Part shown: positions 44,656-53,534 of the stretch, in pieces
Position numbering within the stretch: position 1 is the stretch's first letter
Layout: each line of letters opens with the position of its first letter
Source: JAWKIJ01 sp041394325
GTDB taxonomy: Bacteria > Actinomycetota > Acidimicrobiia > Acidimicrobiales > Microtrichaceae
NCBI GenBank assembly: GCA_041394325.1
Contig: JAWKIJ010000001.1
Span: 2,046,001 to 2,110,000 of the forward strand
Reading direction: 5' to 3'
DNA: 64,000 nucleotides
Made by a program: the position numbers and the translations under genes
Notes under the pieces: model-generated
Told to the model about the DNA's origin: nothing
Seen by the model: the letters and a program-made list of their open reading frames with translations, nothing else
Database searches by the model: none

Positions 44656-46989
44656 ATGGGAGAGATCGGGTCGGAGCAGTACGCCGCGGAGATCCGTTGG
44701 ACCTCTTACGGCGTCGCCCACATCCGTGCCCCGAGCCTTCCCGACGCCGTCTTCGGCCAGGCGTACGCGATCGCGGGCCATCACCTTCCGACCATCGCGG
44801 ACCAGGTCCTCAAGACGCGGAGCGAGCGAGCCCGATACCAGGGCCCGGGCGAAGGCGACCGCCACGTCCATTCCGACCTCGGCTATCTCGCCATGGGCAT
44901 CACCCCCTGGGCGGAGCGGATGCTCGATACCCAGCCCGAGCACATCGTCGCCGTCGTCGAGGCCTACGCCGAGGGGCTCAACCGCTGGTTGGCCGACCAC
45001 GGAACGGGCGGCCTCCCGGAGTGGTGCCGCGGGGCCGAGTGGATCCGTCCCGTCGACGCGCTCGACCTGTTCCGCCTCTACGCGGACATGGCGTTGATGG
45101 CTTCGGGTCGCAATGTCGCCGAGCTCGTCGGGGCGGCGCGGCCACCCGACGACGATCCGACGGCACCGGCAGCGGCGACGTTGGTGCCCCCGGATCGTCC
45201 GGGCTCCAACGGATGGGCGCTCGGCGGCGACGCGACGGCCGACGGTCGTGGCATGGTCATGGCCAACCCCCACTTTCCGTGGTACGGCGACGGCCGGTTC
45301 TGGGAGTGTCACCTGGTGGTACCCGGCGAGCTCGACGTGTACGGCGTGTCCCTCGTGGGGGCGCCCGGGGTCCACATCGGCTTCAACAAGGACGTCGCCT
45401 GGACCCACACGTTCTCCGCCGGTCATCGCTTCAACCTCTACTCGCTGAGCCTCGATCCCGGTGACGCGACCACCTACCGCTACGGCGACGAGTTCCGGAC
45501 GATGACCTCGACCCTCCACACGGTCGAGATCCTCGACGACGACGGCACGACGAGCAGTACGACCCGCCGGATGTGGCGATCGCACTACGGGCCGATACTC
45601 GCGGTGCCGATGTTGGGCTGGAGCCGTCAGATGGCGTTCTCCCTCGCCGACCTCAACCACGGCAACGACCGCTTCCTGGCCCAGTACCTCGCCATGGACG
45701 CGGCATGCGACGTCACCTCGCTTCGCGACGCCGTGCGCACGCATCAGGGTCTCCCGTGGGTCAACGTCATCGCTGCGGACCGCCATGGCGACGCCTGGTA
45801 CGCCGACCCCTCCCCGACGCCGCGCCTCGCCCAGGCTGCCGAGGCGGCATTCGACGAGGCGACGAGGACCGACCCGGTCACGATGCTCTTCCACAGCCAG
45901 CGCGTCGCGATCCTCGACGGGGCCGATCCGGCCAACGAGTGGGTCGTCGACCCGCGTGCAGCGCTACGGGGAGCGGTTCCGATCGAGGATCTCCCCGAGC
46001 TCCAGACCCGCTCGGTCGTGTTCAACTCCAACGATCCGTACTGGGTGCCCCATCCCGATATCCGTCTCGACAGCGGGCCGGTGTTCTGCGGGTTGTACGG
46101 GCGGCCGCTGTCGCCGAGGACGAGGATGAACGCCGCGGTGCTCGCCGGAGAGGCACCGTCGGGGCCCACCGGTCCCGACGGTCGCTGGACGCTGCACGAC
46201 GTCGAACGGGCGGTGCTGGACAACCGGTCCCTCCTCGCGGAGCAGCTGCTCGACGACGTGGTCGCCCGATGTCGCGACGCCACCGATCCCGAGATCGTGC
46301 GCGCCGCGGCGATCCTGGACCGTTGGGACCGGGCGTTCGACCTGGGATCGCGCGGCGCGGTGTTGTGGCGCGAGTTCCTCGCCTCGTTCACCGACGAGGA
46401 CCTTCGCGGTGGGGGAGCGCTGTTCGCCGTTCCGTTCGACGTCTCCGAGCCGACGCGCACGCCGCGGGATCTCGCGACGGCTCCCGAGTCGGGCGACGAC
46501 CCGGTGCTGCGGGCGATGCGCGTTGCGCTCGACGTCGTCGCCTCCGTCGGCATCGATCCGGACGCCCGGCTCGGCGACGTGCAGTTCGTCGAGCGTTCGG
46601 GCGAGAGGATCCCGCTGCACGGTGCGAACGAGGTGGAGGGGATCGTGAACGTCGTCGCGCCGATCGGGGCGTTCGCCCGCAGCGACCTCGAACCTCCTCC
46701 GGCGACGGGGACGCCGATCCCCGGTCGTACGGAGCGCACGGGCATCTGCTCGATCGGCTATCCGGTGACGTACGGCGCGTCGATCCTGATGACGATCGGA
46801 TTCGACGAACGCGGGCCGGTCGCCCGGGGACTGCTCACCTACGGTCAGTCCGGCGACCCTTCCTCGGTGCACCACGCAGACCAGGTCCGGGAGTTCTCCG
46901 CGAAGCGGCTCCGACCGCTGCTGTTCCACGACGAGGACATCGAAGCCGACCCCGAGCTCCGGACCGAGGTCGTGTCCACTCGGCAGTAG
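44656..46989 (+). CDS. Penicillin acylase family N-terminal-nucleophile hydrolase, no visible signal peptide
   Basis: 777 residues, S45 peptidase/acylase family (AHL, aculeacin and penicillin acylases). The alpha-subunit start EIRWTSYGVAHIRAPSLPDA and FGQAYAIAGHHLPTI match aculeacin-type acylases. The autocatalytic joint with the nucleophile Ser is DRPGSNGWALGG (about residue 187). MANPHFPWYGDGRFWE and the oxyanion Asn region (VVFNSNDPYWVPHP) follow. Family members are normally exported, but here the protein starts directly with MGEIGSEQYAAEIRW and no signal peptide is seen upstream in any frame. GGAGG 5 nt before the ATG. Substrate unknown; amide side chains of lactones, lipopeptides or beta-lactams are possible. 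Confidence 0.85.
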   Translation: MGEIGSEQYAAEIRWTSYGVAHIRAPSLPDAVFGQAYAIAGHHLPTIADQVLKTRSERARYQGPGEGDRHVHSDLGYLAMGITPWAERMLDTQPEHIVAVVEAYAEGLNRWLADHGTGGLPEWCRGAEWIRPVDALDLFRLYADMALMASGRNVAELVGAARPPDDDPTAPAAATLVPPDRPGSNGWALGGDATADGRGMVMANPHFPWYGDGRFWECHLVVPGELDVYGVSLVGAPGVHIGFNKDVAWTHTFSAGHRFNLYSLSLDPGDATTYRYGDEFRTMTSTLHTVEILDDDGTTSSTTRRMWRSHYGPILAVPMLGWSRQMAFSLADLNHGNDRFLAQYLAMDAACDVTSLRDAVRTHQGLPWVNVIAADRHGDAWYADPSPTPRLAQAAEAAFDEATRTDPVTMLFHSQRVAILDGADPANEWVVDPRAALRGAVPIEDLPELQTRSVVFNSNDPYWVPHPDIRLDSGPVFCGLYGRPLSPRTRMNAAVLAGEAPSGPTGPDGRWTLHDVERAVLDNRSLLAEQLLDDVVARCRDATDPEIVRAAAILDRWDRAFDLGSRGAVLWREFLASFTDEDLRGGGALFAVPFDVSEPTRTPRDLATAPESGDDPVLRAMRVALDVVASVGIDPDARLGDVQFVERSGERIPLHGANEVEGIVNVVAPIGAFARSDLEPPPATGTPIPGRTERTGICSIGYPVTYGASILMTIGFDERGPVARGLLTYGQSGDPSSVHHADQVREFSAKRLRPLLFHDEDIEADPELRTEVVSTRQ

Positions 46990-47015
46990 CCGCCGTCGGC
47001 GGCGCGAGCGTCCGC

Positions 47016-48023
47016 CTATCGGCCTCGTCGTCCCGCCCGTTGTTGGGCCAGGCGCACCAGTCGTTGCGCGACCCGGCGTCCGTGTTCGAGTTGGGCGAAC
47101 CGGCTCCGACGAAGCCAGGGAACCTCGATGGGCTCGCCGCCGTACTTCGCCTTGTAGTGCCCACCACCGCCGAAGTCGAACCGCACCGCGCCACGGTCAC
47201 GCCACGTACGCATCGCGGTCCACATCAGGGCCTCGTTGGGCAGTTCCGACTGTGCGTCACGATGGCTCGCACCCATCCAGAACACCGCGGTCGAGCCCGC
47301 CATCCCGGGGAACAACCCTGTGGCGACCGGTCGTCCGTTCCGAAGGTGGGCGCGCAACAACAGGAGGCGACCGGACGGCCCGAGGTGACGGATCATCGCC
47401 TCGACGCGCTCGGGCGGGTAGGTCGGAACGAGCTTGCGCTTGGCGAAGGCCTCCTCGACCTGGCGGTAGTACTCCGCGGCGAACCCACGGTCGGTATGGG
47501 GGACCACCTCGACCTCGATGCCGTTTCGCAGGGCCCTCCGCACGTCGCGTCGACCATTCGCGGTCATCGCCCCCATCAGCGCATCGTCGTCGACGTCGAT
47601 GTTCCGCTCGTAGCCGTGCAGCGCGCTCGCGACGAATCCCGGCGGGACCGCGGCCGCATCGAGGTTCCGGTCCATGACCTCGAGGTGGATGCACCCCAGG
47701 CGCGAGAAGGCCAGCCCGGGTAGGGCCGCGATGCACTCGGCCACTCGCTCCGGACGGTCGAGTGTGAAACCCATGTACGAGGTCGTCCACCCACGCATGG
47801 GGCTTCCGAGGAAGCGGAAGCCGGCCTTGCGGACCATCGCTCCGGTGAACCAGCCGATCTGCGTGTCACCGTCGGTCACGCGGGCCAACACCGGCTCGCA
47901 GCCTTGTGTCTCGGCGAGGAAGTCGAGCCAGTCACGGGTCTGGAACACGCTGCGGTCCGGGCGGCGGTCGAGTTCGTCCCACGGCACTTCCGCGGGTGCG
48001 ACCCGCCGGAGGAGCACGCTCAT
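47016..48023 (-). CDS. FemAB/GNAT-like acyltransferase
   Basis: 335 residues with the double-GNAT pattern of FemAB-like and BioF2-like proteins: SVFQTRDWLDFLAETQG at the N-terminus, FLGSPMRGWTTSYMGF, and in the second half FAKRKLVPTYPPERVEAM, LLLLRAHLRNGRPVATGLFP and GAVRFDFGGGGHYKAKYGGE. Such proteins add amino acids or acyl groups to peptidoglycan, exopolysaccharide or lipids. The ATG overlaps the stop of the upstream polysaccharide deacetylase gene by ATGA, so the two enzymes are made together and probably act on the same surface sugar (inference). Confidence 0.8.
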   Translation of the reverse strand: MSVLLRRVAPAEVPWDELDRRPDRSVFQTRDWLDFLAETQGCEPVLARVTDGDTQIGWFTGAMVRKAGFRFLGSPMRGWTTSYMGFTLDRPERVAECIAALPGLAFSRLGCIHLEVMDRNLDAAAVPPGFVASALHGYERNIDVDDDALMGAMTANGRRDVRRALRNGIEVEVVPHTDRGFAAEYYRQVEEAFAKRKLVPTYPPERVEAMIRHLGPSGRLLLLRAHLRNGRPVATGLFPGMAGSTAVFWMGASHRDAQSELPNEALMWTAMRTWRDRGAVRFDFGGGGHYKAKYGGEPIEVPWLRRSRFAQLEHGRRVAQRLVRLAQQRAGRRGR

Positions 48024-48977
48024 CGGCGCACCCTCAGCAGGGTGCCGTCGACGAGGCGGTCGGCGACCCAGCGCAGTTCGATCGTGCTCCGCTCGGTGGT
48101 GGAGATCACCGTCTCGTCGTACTGGCTACGGATGTGGTCCAGCACCTCGCTCACCGGCGCGACCCACACCGATCGCTCCATGAGCCGTTCCCACGCGTCG
48201 CGGAACCGGGGGACGAGCCTGCCGCCGTCGAAGAGGCGGACCCCGAGATGGGTGTACAGGATCGAGACGCCGCCTCCCTGTTCCAGTCGGTCCAACGATG
48301 CCGGCTCGAAGTGGCGGAACAGTCGCTGCGGATTGGACGCGTCCGTCGAGGTGAACCAGTAGTTGACCATCGGGCGCGCCGGATCGTGGTACACGACGGG
48401 CCCCACACCGGACAGGTCGAGAGTGCGGAAGCAGAAGTTCCGCCAGTAGGTGATGCGGTCGCGGCAGACGTCGGCCCAGTAGTACTCGCTCGTCGGGTCG
48501 TCGCCGCTGAAGTCCGGTCGTTCCGACCGCATGAACCGTCCGGCCCGGTCGTACAACGAACCCAACGGTCCGGAAAGTCGCCTCGGTCCCCAGTACAGCG
48601 CCTCACGGTTGCCGGCGTGGTCGGCGCCGACTCGTGGGGCGTGTCCGAAGACCTCCTCGAAGCGATCGAGTGCCTCGATCGTCCTCGCCCGGTGCGATGA
48701 GCCGTCCGCCGTGTTGTGCCAGCCGATCTCGTGTCCCGCCTCCTGGAGGGAGCGCACCCATTCGAGGTAGTCCGGTTCCGCGCAGCTCGTCCCACCGACG
48801 AACGGCACCGGTGGGTCGAACATCCAGACCGACTTGGTGATCCGGACACCGAGATCGCCCAACACGTCGTAGACCGGGGGCCGTTCTCGATGGTCATCCG
48901 ATCGGTGTCGTCGAACACGCTCAGCGCGAAGCGCTTCCCATGGGGCCAGCGGAGCGGTGGACGTCGCGGAAGGGCAT
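48020..48977 (-). CDS. Polysaccharide deacetylase-like protein, one or two frameshifts
   Basis: About 319 residues. N-terminal LRWPHGKRFALSVFDDTDRM resembles the NodB-fold start (first metal-binding Asp pair DDTD), and GHEIGWHNTADGSSHRA carries the HxxxS/T-like second metal site. The frame breaks near 48878 (C run; repair gives ENGPPVYDVLGDLGVRITKS). The start is uncertain: ATG at 48977 needs a further single C (MPLPRRPPLRWPHGK). Upstream to 49153 (about 175 bp, beyond galK's stop) I see no gene. Couples by ATGA to the FemAB-like gene. Member of the group found in surface-polysaccharide loci; activity is inferred. Confidence 0.75.
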
Positions 48978-49153
48978 CGGTATCCGGGGTGTCCGGGACG
49001 CCACGCCCTCGGGGCGGTGGCCGGCCGGAAGGAGGTGACGGCAGCGTACCGGCCCGGTCGTGCTTACGGGTCGGTCGGGAAGGTGGTGAGGGGGTCGCGG
49101 GCGGACGCGGCGGTATTCCGAACGCGGACGCCGGGCGGACCCTGGCGATTCGT

Positions 49154-50185
49154 TCATCCGGTCCGGGTCGCCCCATCGGACGCGACGACGGTCCAGCTGC
49201 GGTGCCCCGCCGGCGTCGGGTCGTGGCCGGGGCGGCACAACGCCACCACGCATCCTCCGAAGCCGGCGCCGGTGAGCCTCGCGCCGAACACGCCGTCGGA
49301 TGCACACAATCGCTCGACGAGGGCGTCGAGCACTTCCGTGGACACCTCGTAGTCGTCGCGGAGACTGACGTGGCTCGCCGTCATCAGGCGCCCCGCCTCG
49401 CGTGCGTCACCGCCGGACAGGGCGTCGACGAACGCGTCGGCGCGGACGTTTTCGTCCACCACGTGTCGCGCCCTCCGTCGCAGGAGCGGATCGGTGATCG
49501 AGTCGAGATCGGCGGTGGTCGCGTCGCGCAACGGGCCGATCCGTCGAGCGGCCTCCTCGCAGGCCGCTCGACGTTGCGCGTACGCCGAGTCGGTAAGGCG
49601 CCGCGGCTGGCCGGAGTGCACGACCACGACGGCGACGTCATCCGGAACCGGCACCGGGTCGACGTGCAGGGTGTTGCAGTCGATCCGCAGTGCGCTGCCG
49701 GCGCGTCCCACGGAGGATGCGAGTTGGTCCATGATGCCGCACGGCACACCGGTCGCGGCCTGTTCGACCCTCTGAGCCGCCCGGGCGGTCGCCACCGGGT
49801 CGCTCCGGTTGCCACCCGCCACGGAGTCGTCGGGGGCGAACATCAGCGTCGCGGCCACGGACAGCGCAGCGGAGGACGAGAGCCCCGCGCCGACGGGGAT
49901 CGTCGAACGGAGCGAACCGGTCCATCCGGTCGTCGCGTCCGCGCCGTGGTCGCGGGCGGCGGCGGCGATGAAGCGGCCCCACCCGGCGACACGATCGAGG
50001 TCCGGGGCGGGCAGGGTCAGTTCGACCGGAGTGTCATCGGCGTCGGAACGGAGCGACAGCACACCCGGGGTCGGGGTGAGGTCCGCCTCGATACCGAGCT
50101 GGACCGCCATCGGCACCACGATCCCGCCCGTGTAGTCGGTGTGCTCGCCGATCAGGTTCACACGGCCCGGTGCCCAGATCCTCAT
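49154..50185 (-). CDS. galK: Galactokinase (GHMP kinase family)
   Basis: 343 residues, slightly shorter than typical GalK (380). MRIWAPGRVNLIGEHTDYTG is the galactokinase signature, then PVGAGLSSSAALSVAATLMF (GHMP motif 2), GVPCGIMDQLASSVGRAGSA with the catalytic Asp region, and LTGAGFGGCVVALCRPG (motif 3). Phosphorylates galactose, or a related sugar, at C1. No galT or galE nearby. TACGGT (50193-50198) 7 nt before ATG marks a leaderless start; 54 bp separate it from the divergent racemase gene. Confidence 0.9.
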   Translation of the reverse strand: MRIWAPGRVNLIGEHTDYTGGIVVPMAVQLGIEADLTPTPGVLSLRSDADDTPVELTLPAPDLDRVAGWGRFIAAAARDHGADATTGWTGSLRSTIPVGAGLSSSAALSVAATLMFAPDDSVAGGNRSDPVATARAAQRVEQAATGVPCGIMDQLASSVGRAGSALRIDCNTLHVDPVPVPDDVAVVVVHSGQPRRLTDSAYAQRRAACEEAARRIGPLRDATTADLDSITDPLLRRRARHVVDENVRADAFVDALSGGDAREAGRLMTASHVSLRDDYEVSTEVLDALVERLCASDGVFGARLTGAGFGGCVVALCRPGHDPTPAGHRSWTVVASDGATRTG

Positions 50186-50192
50186 CGGTCTC

Positions 50193-50198
50193 ACCGTA
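50193..50198 (-). promoter_or_regulatory. Leaderless promoter -10 box of galK
   Basis: TACGGT on the minus strand, 7 nt before the galK ATG. The divergent racemase gene instead has GGGAGG before its ATG. Confidence 0.45.
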
Positions 50199-50238
50199 TT
50201 GTCGTGACCCGACGACGTGACGGCCGGGAGGTATCGCG

Positions 50239-51387
50239 ATGGGGCCACTGGCCGGAGTGAGGGTGGTGGAGATCGCGGGTATCGGCCCTGGGCCGTTCAC
50301 CGCGATGATGCTCGCCGACATGGGGGCCGACGTGATCCGGGTGGACCGGGCCAACCAGGTCCGCGGGGGTGATCCCGCCATCCCGCCGGGTGATTCGTTG
50401 AATCGCGGTCGCCGCTCCGTCGGGATCGACCTCAAGTCGCCCGATGGTGTCGAGACGTTGCTCCGCCTCGTCGAGCACGCCGATGCGTTGATCGAGGGGT
50501 TCCGCCCGGGTGTCGCCGAACGGCTGGGTTTCGGGCCCGACGAATGCCTCGCTCGCAACGCCCGCCTCGTGTTCGGCCGGATGACCGGATGGGGTCAGGA
50601 CGGCCCCTTGGCCCACACGGCCGGCCACGACATCAACTACATCTCGATCGCCGGGGTGCTCCACACGTTCGCCCGCGAGGGGGGCCAACCCCATCCACCG
50701 ATCAACATGGTCGGGGACTTCGGCGGCGGTGGCATGTTGTTGGCGTTCGGGCTCGTGTGCGGGATCCTGTCCGCCCGAAGCACCGGTGAGGGCCAGGTGG
50801 TCGATGCCGCGATGCTCGACGGAGCGGCAACACTGATGTCGATGATCTGGGCGTTCAAGGGCATGGGGATCTGGGACTCCGACCGTCCCGGTACCAACCT
50901 GTTGGACACCGGCACCCACTTCTACGACACCTACCGGACCAGCGACGACCGGTGGATCTCGGTGGGCGCCATCGAGCCGCAGTTCTATACCGAGCTGTTG
51001 GACCGCCTCGGGCTCGCCGAGGAGGAGCTCCCACACCAGATGGACAAGAACCACTGGCCTGAACTCAAGGAGCGCTTCGCTGCGGTGATCGCAACCCGGA
51101 CGCGCGACGAGTGGGCCGAAGTGTTCGAAGGATCGGACGCGTGTGTGGCACCGGTGCTCTCGATGGACGAGGCGACGCGTCATCCCCACAACGTCGAGCG
51201 CGGCGTGTTCGTCGAGCGCGACGGCATCGTGCAGCCGGCACCCTCCCCTCGCTTCTCGGCGACCCCTGGAGCGATCGGGCGCCCACCCGCACATGCCGGT
51301 CAACACACCGACGAGGTGCTCTCCGAATGGTTGTCGCTCGACGACGCCGAGATCGGCGCGCTGCGAGACTCGGGTGCCGTCGCCTGA
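50239..51387 (+). CDS. Alpha-methylacyl-CoA racemase (CaiB/BaiF family)
   Basis: 382 residues. MGPLAGVRVVEIAGIGPGPF and MLADMGADVIRVDR are the family N-terminus. The racemase active-site residues are visible: His in TAGHDINYISIAG and Asp in MVGDFGGGGMLLAFG. GQVVDAAMLDGAATLMS and THFYDTYRTSDDRWISVGA follow. Interconverts (R)- and (S)-2-methylacyl-CoA before beta-oxidation of branched chains or sterol side chains. GGGAGGTATCGCG precedes the ATG. The stop overlaps the next ATG by one base (TGATG). Confidence 0.92.
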   Translation: MGPLAGVRVVEIAGIGPGPFTAMMLADMGADVIRVDRANQVRGGDPAIPPGDSLNRGRRSVGIDLKSPDGVETLLRLVEHADALIEGFRPGVAERLGFGPDECLARNARLVFGRMTGWGQDGPLAHTAGHDINYISIAGVLHTFAREGGQPHPPINMVGDFGGGGMLLAFGLVCGILSARSTGEGQVVDAAMLDGAATLMSMIWAFKGMGIWDSDRPGTNLLDTGTHFYDTYRTSDDRWISVGAIEPQFYTELLDRLGLAEEELPHQMDKNHWPELKERFAAVIATRTRDEWAEVFEGSDACVAPVLSMDEATRHPHNVERGVFVERDGIVQPAPSPRFSATPGAIGRPPAHAGQHTDEVLSEWLSLDDAEIGALRDSGAVA

Positions 51388-52184
51388 TGGCAACGGTGGT
51401 CTGCTTCCACGCTCATCCCGACGACGAGTCGATCACGACCGGCGGGCTCATCGCGAAGCTGTCGGCGGAGGGTCACCGGGTCGTACTGGTGGTCGCGACC
51501 CGTGGCGAGCGGGGCAAGGTGGTACCGGGGGTGCTCGGCGACGGCGAGCCCCTCGGGCTACGACGGATCGCCGAGACCATGGAATCCGCCGCGATCCTCG
51601 GTGTGCAACGTGTCGAGTTCCTCGGATACGTCGACTCGGGCATGGCGGGGGATGAGTCGAACGCCGCTCCCTACGTCTTTTGCGGGGCGGACGTCGACTC
51701 GGCGGCGCGTCGCCTCGCGGTGATCCTGGATGAGGAGTCGGCCGACCTCCTGACGGTCTACGACGACAACGGCAACTACGGGCATCCCGACCACATCCAG
51801 GTCCACCGCGTCGGTCGGCGGGCCGGCGAGCTCGCCCGCACCCCGAAGGTGTTGGAGGCGACGACCAACCGCGACGAGCTGCAACGGCTGTTCGCCGCCT
51901 TCCGGGCGCAGCTGTCCGACGAACAGCTGGCCGAGATGGACGCCCCCGACGGGCCACCCGAGGTGGGCGTCGCCGAGGAACGCATTACCCACTGTGTCGA
52001 CGTGACGCCCTTCGTCGGGCTCAAGCGCCGGTCGATGGCCGCGCACGCGAGCCAGATCGCCCCGGACGACTTCTTCCTCTCGATGCCCGAGGACGCGTTC
52101 ACCGCGGCCTTCGGTCGTGAGTGGTTCGTCGACCCGTCGGCACCTCGGGCTCGGGGGGATCGGTTCCTCGACCGGGTCCTCTGA
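51387..52184 (+). CDS. LmbE/PIG-L family deacetylase, MshB/Mca-like
   Basis: 265 residues. Zinc site VVCFHAHPDDESITTGGLIA (AHPDDE) and the distal His in NGNYGHPDHIQVHRVGRRAG. The segments VEFLGYVDSGMAGDESNAAP and LKRRSMAAHASQIAPDDFFL are close to mycothiol deacetylases (MshB) and conjugate amidases (Mca). Either GlcNAc-inositol deacetylation in mycothiol synthesis or detoxification is possible; the sequence alone does not decide. Co-transcribed with the racemase gene (1-nt overlap). Confidence 0.85.
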   Translation: MATVVCFHAHPDDESITTGGLIAKLSAEGHRVVLVVATRGERGKVVPGVLGDGEPLGLRRIAETMESAAILGVQRVEFLGYVDSGMAGDESNAAPYVFCGADVDSAARRLAVILDEESADLLTVYDDNGNYGHPDHIQVHRVGRRAGELARTPKVLEATTNRDELQRLFAAFRAQLSDEQLAEMDAPDGPPEVGVAEERITHCVDVTPFVGLKRRSMAAHASQIAPDDFFLSMPEDAFTAAFGREWFVDPSAPRARGDRFLDRVL

Positions 52185-52193
52185 GGATCGTCG

Positions 52194-53534
52194 GTGCCCG
52201 GTCAGCCCCGTGTCCTCGGCCGACGACGGTCCGCTCGAACGCTCGAGGTCCCCGACGTGGGGGACCTGCTCGCCCTCCTCGTCGGGGATCACCCTGTCGC
52301 CTGGGTTCGGCAGGGCTGTGGCATGGTCGGATGGGGCGTACATGCGACCCTTCGACACACCGGCTCGGACACGCTCGAGGTCGCCGAGCAGTGGTTCGCG
52401 GACCGGGTAGCGGGGCTCGATGTCGACGATCCGCTGGCCCGCCCCGGTACCGGACCCGTCGCGTTCGTCAGCCTCGCGTTCGATCCGCGCGACAGTGAAT
52501 CCGTCGTGGTGATTCCGAGGGTCGTGGTCGGGCGGGACGCGGCCGGTTCGTGGGTCACCGTGATCGGCGACGAGGTGGGCGGTCGCGTCGACCCGGCGGC
52601 GTTCGCACCCGCCGTGGCCTTGCCGGATACGGAGGTGAGGGATCGCCGCTCCGAGTACGGTGCCGACGGAGCCGTGAGCGTGGTGGGTGGGAGCGCCGAC
52701 GACGAGGGGTGGTGCTCGACCGTCGCCGCGGCGCTCGAGCGGATCCGCGCCGGTGACCTCGACAAGGTGGTGCTGGCCCGTGAGAGGATCCTCCGCAGCA
52801 GCACACCGATCGACGAGCGGACGCTGGTGCAACGTCTGGGGGCGGCGTTTCCGTCGTGTTGGACCTTCACCGTCGACGGCCTCACCGGTGCCACGCCGGA
52901 GTTGCTCGCGGGAGTGCAACGAGGGGCGTTGTTCACGAGGGTGCTCGCCGGCACCGAATGGGGCGTCGGGGCACTCGATCGGATCAACTCCCCGAAGAAC
53001 CGCGCCGAGCACGACTACGCCGCCAAGTCGGTGGTGTCCGCGCTCGAGAAGGTGACCGATCGGCTCGAGGTTCCCGACGGGCCGACGGTGTTGACACTGC
53101 CGAACCTCGTGCACCTGGCCACCGAGATCCGCGGCACCCTGACCGCGGGCGTCCAGCCCTTGGGGCTCGTCGCGGCGATGCATCCGACCGCCGCGGTGGG
53201 TGGGACGCCGGCCGCTGCCGCGTCACGGGTGATCTCCGATCTCGAGCCGGTCGGCCGGGGACGGTACGCGGGTCCGGTCGGATGGTTCGATTCGGACGGC
53301 AACTGCGAGTTGGGCATCGCGCTCCGCAGTGGCCAGCTCTCCGAGGACCGTCGGAGTATCCGCGTCTTCGCGGGCTGCGGGATCGTGGCGGGGTCGGACC
53401 CGGCGGTGGAGCTCGACGAGGCGGACCGGAAGTTCGGCGCGATGCTCGACGCCCTCGGTGCCGATCAGGGAGCCGTGGCCAGCGCCGCCGCGACGGCCGA
53501 CGACAGTCGCGCTCGTTCGGCACGATCGCCCTGA
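52194..53534 (+). CDS. menF: Isochorismate synthase
   Basis: Converts chorismate to isochorismate, first step of menaquinone head-group synthesis. 446 residues. ADIC/isochorismate-synthase core in the last 260 residues: IRAGDLDKVVLARERIL, PELLAGVQRGALFTRVLAGT, then EIRGTLTAGVQPLGLVAAMH with PTAAVGGTPAAAASRVI, YAGPVGWFDSDGNCELGIAL and FAGCGIVAGSDPAVELDEAD. GTG start 9 nt after the previous stop. The last 23 codons run over the 3' end of menD on the other strand (70-bp overlap), beyond the conserved end of the fold. Confidence 0.92.
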   Translation: MPGQPRVLGRRRSARTLEVPDVGDLLALLVGDHPVAWVRQGCGMVGWGVHATLRHTGSDTLEVAEQWFADRVAGLDVDDPLARPGTGPVAFVSLAFDPRDSESVVVIPRVVVGRDAAGSWVTVIGDEVGGRVDPAAFAPAVALPDTEVRDRRSEYGADGAVSVVGGSADDEGWCSTVAAALERIRAGDLDKVVLARERILRSSTPIDERTLVQRLGAAFPSCWTFTVDGLTGATPELLAGVQRGALFTRVLAGTEWGVGALDRINSPKNRAEHDYAAKSVVSALEKVTDRLEVPDGPTVLTLPNLVHLATEIRGTLTAGVQPLGLVAAMHPTAAVGGTPAAAASRVISDLEPVGRGRYAGPVGWFDSDGNCELGIALRSGQLSEDRRSIRVFAGCGIVAGSDPAVELDEADRKFGAMLDALGADQGAVASAAATADDSRARSARSP

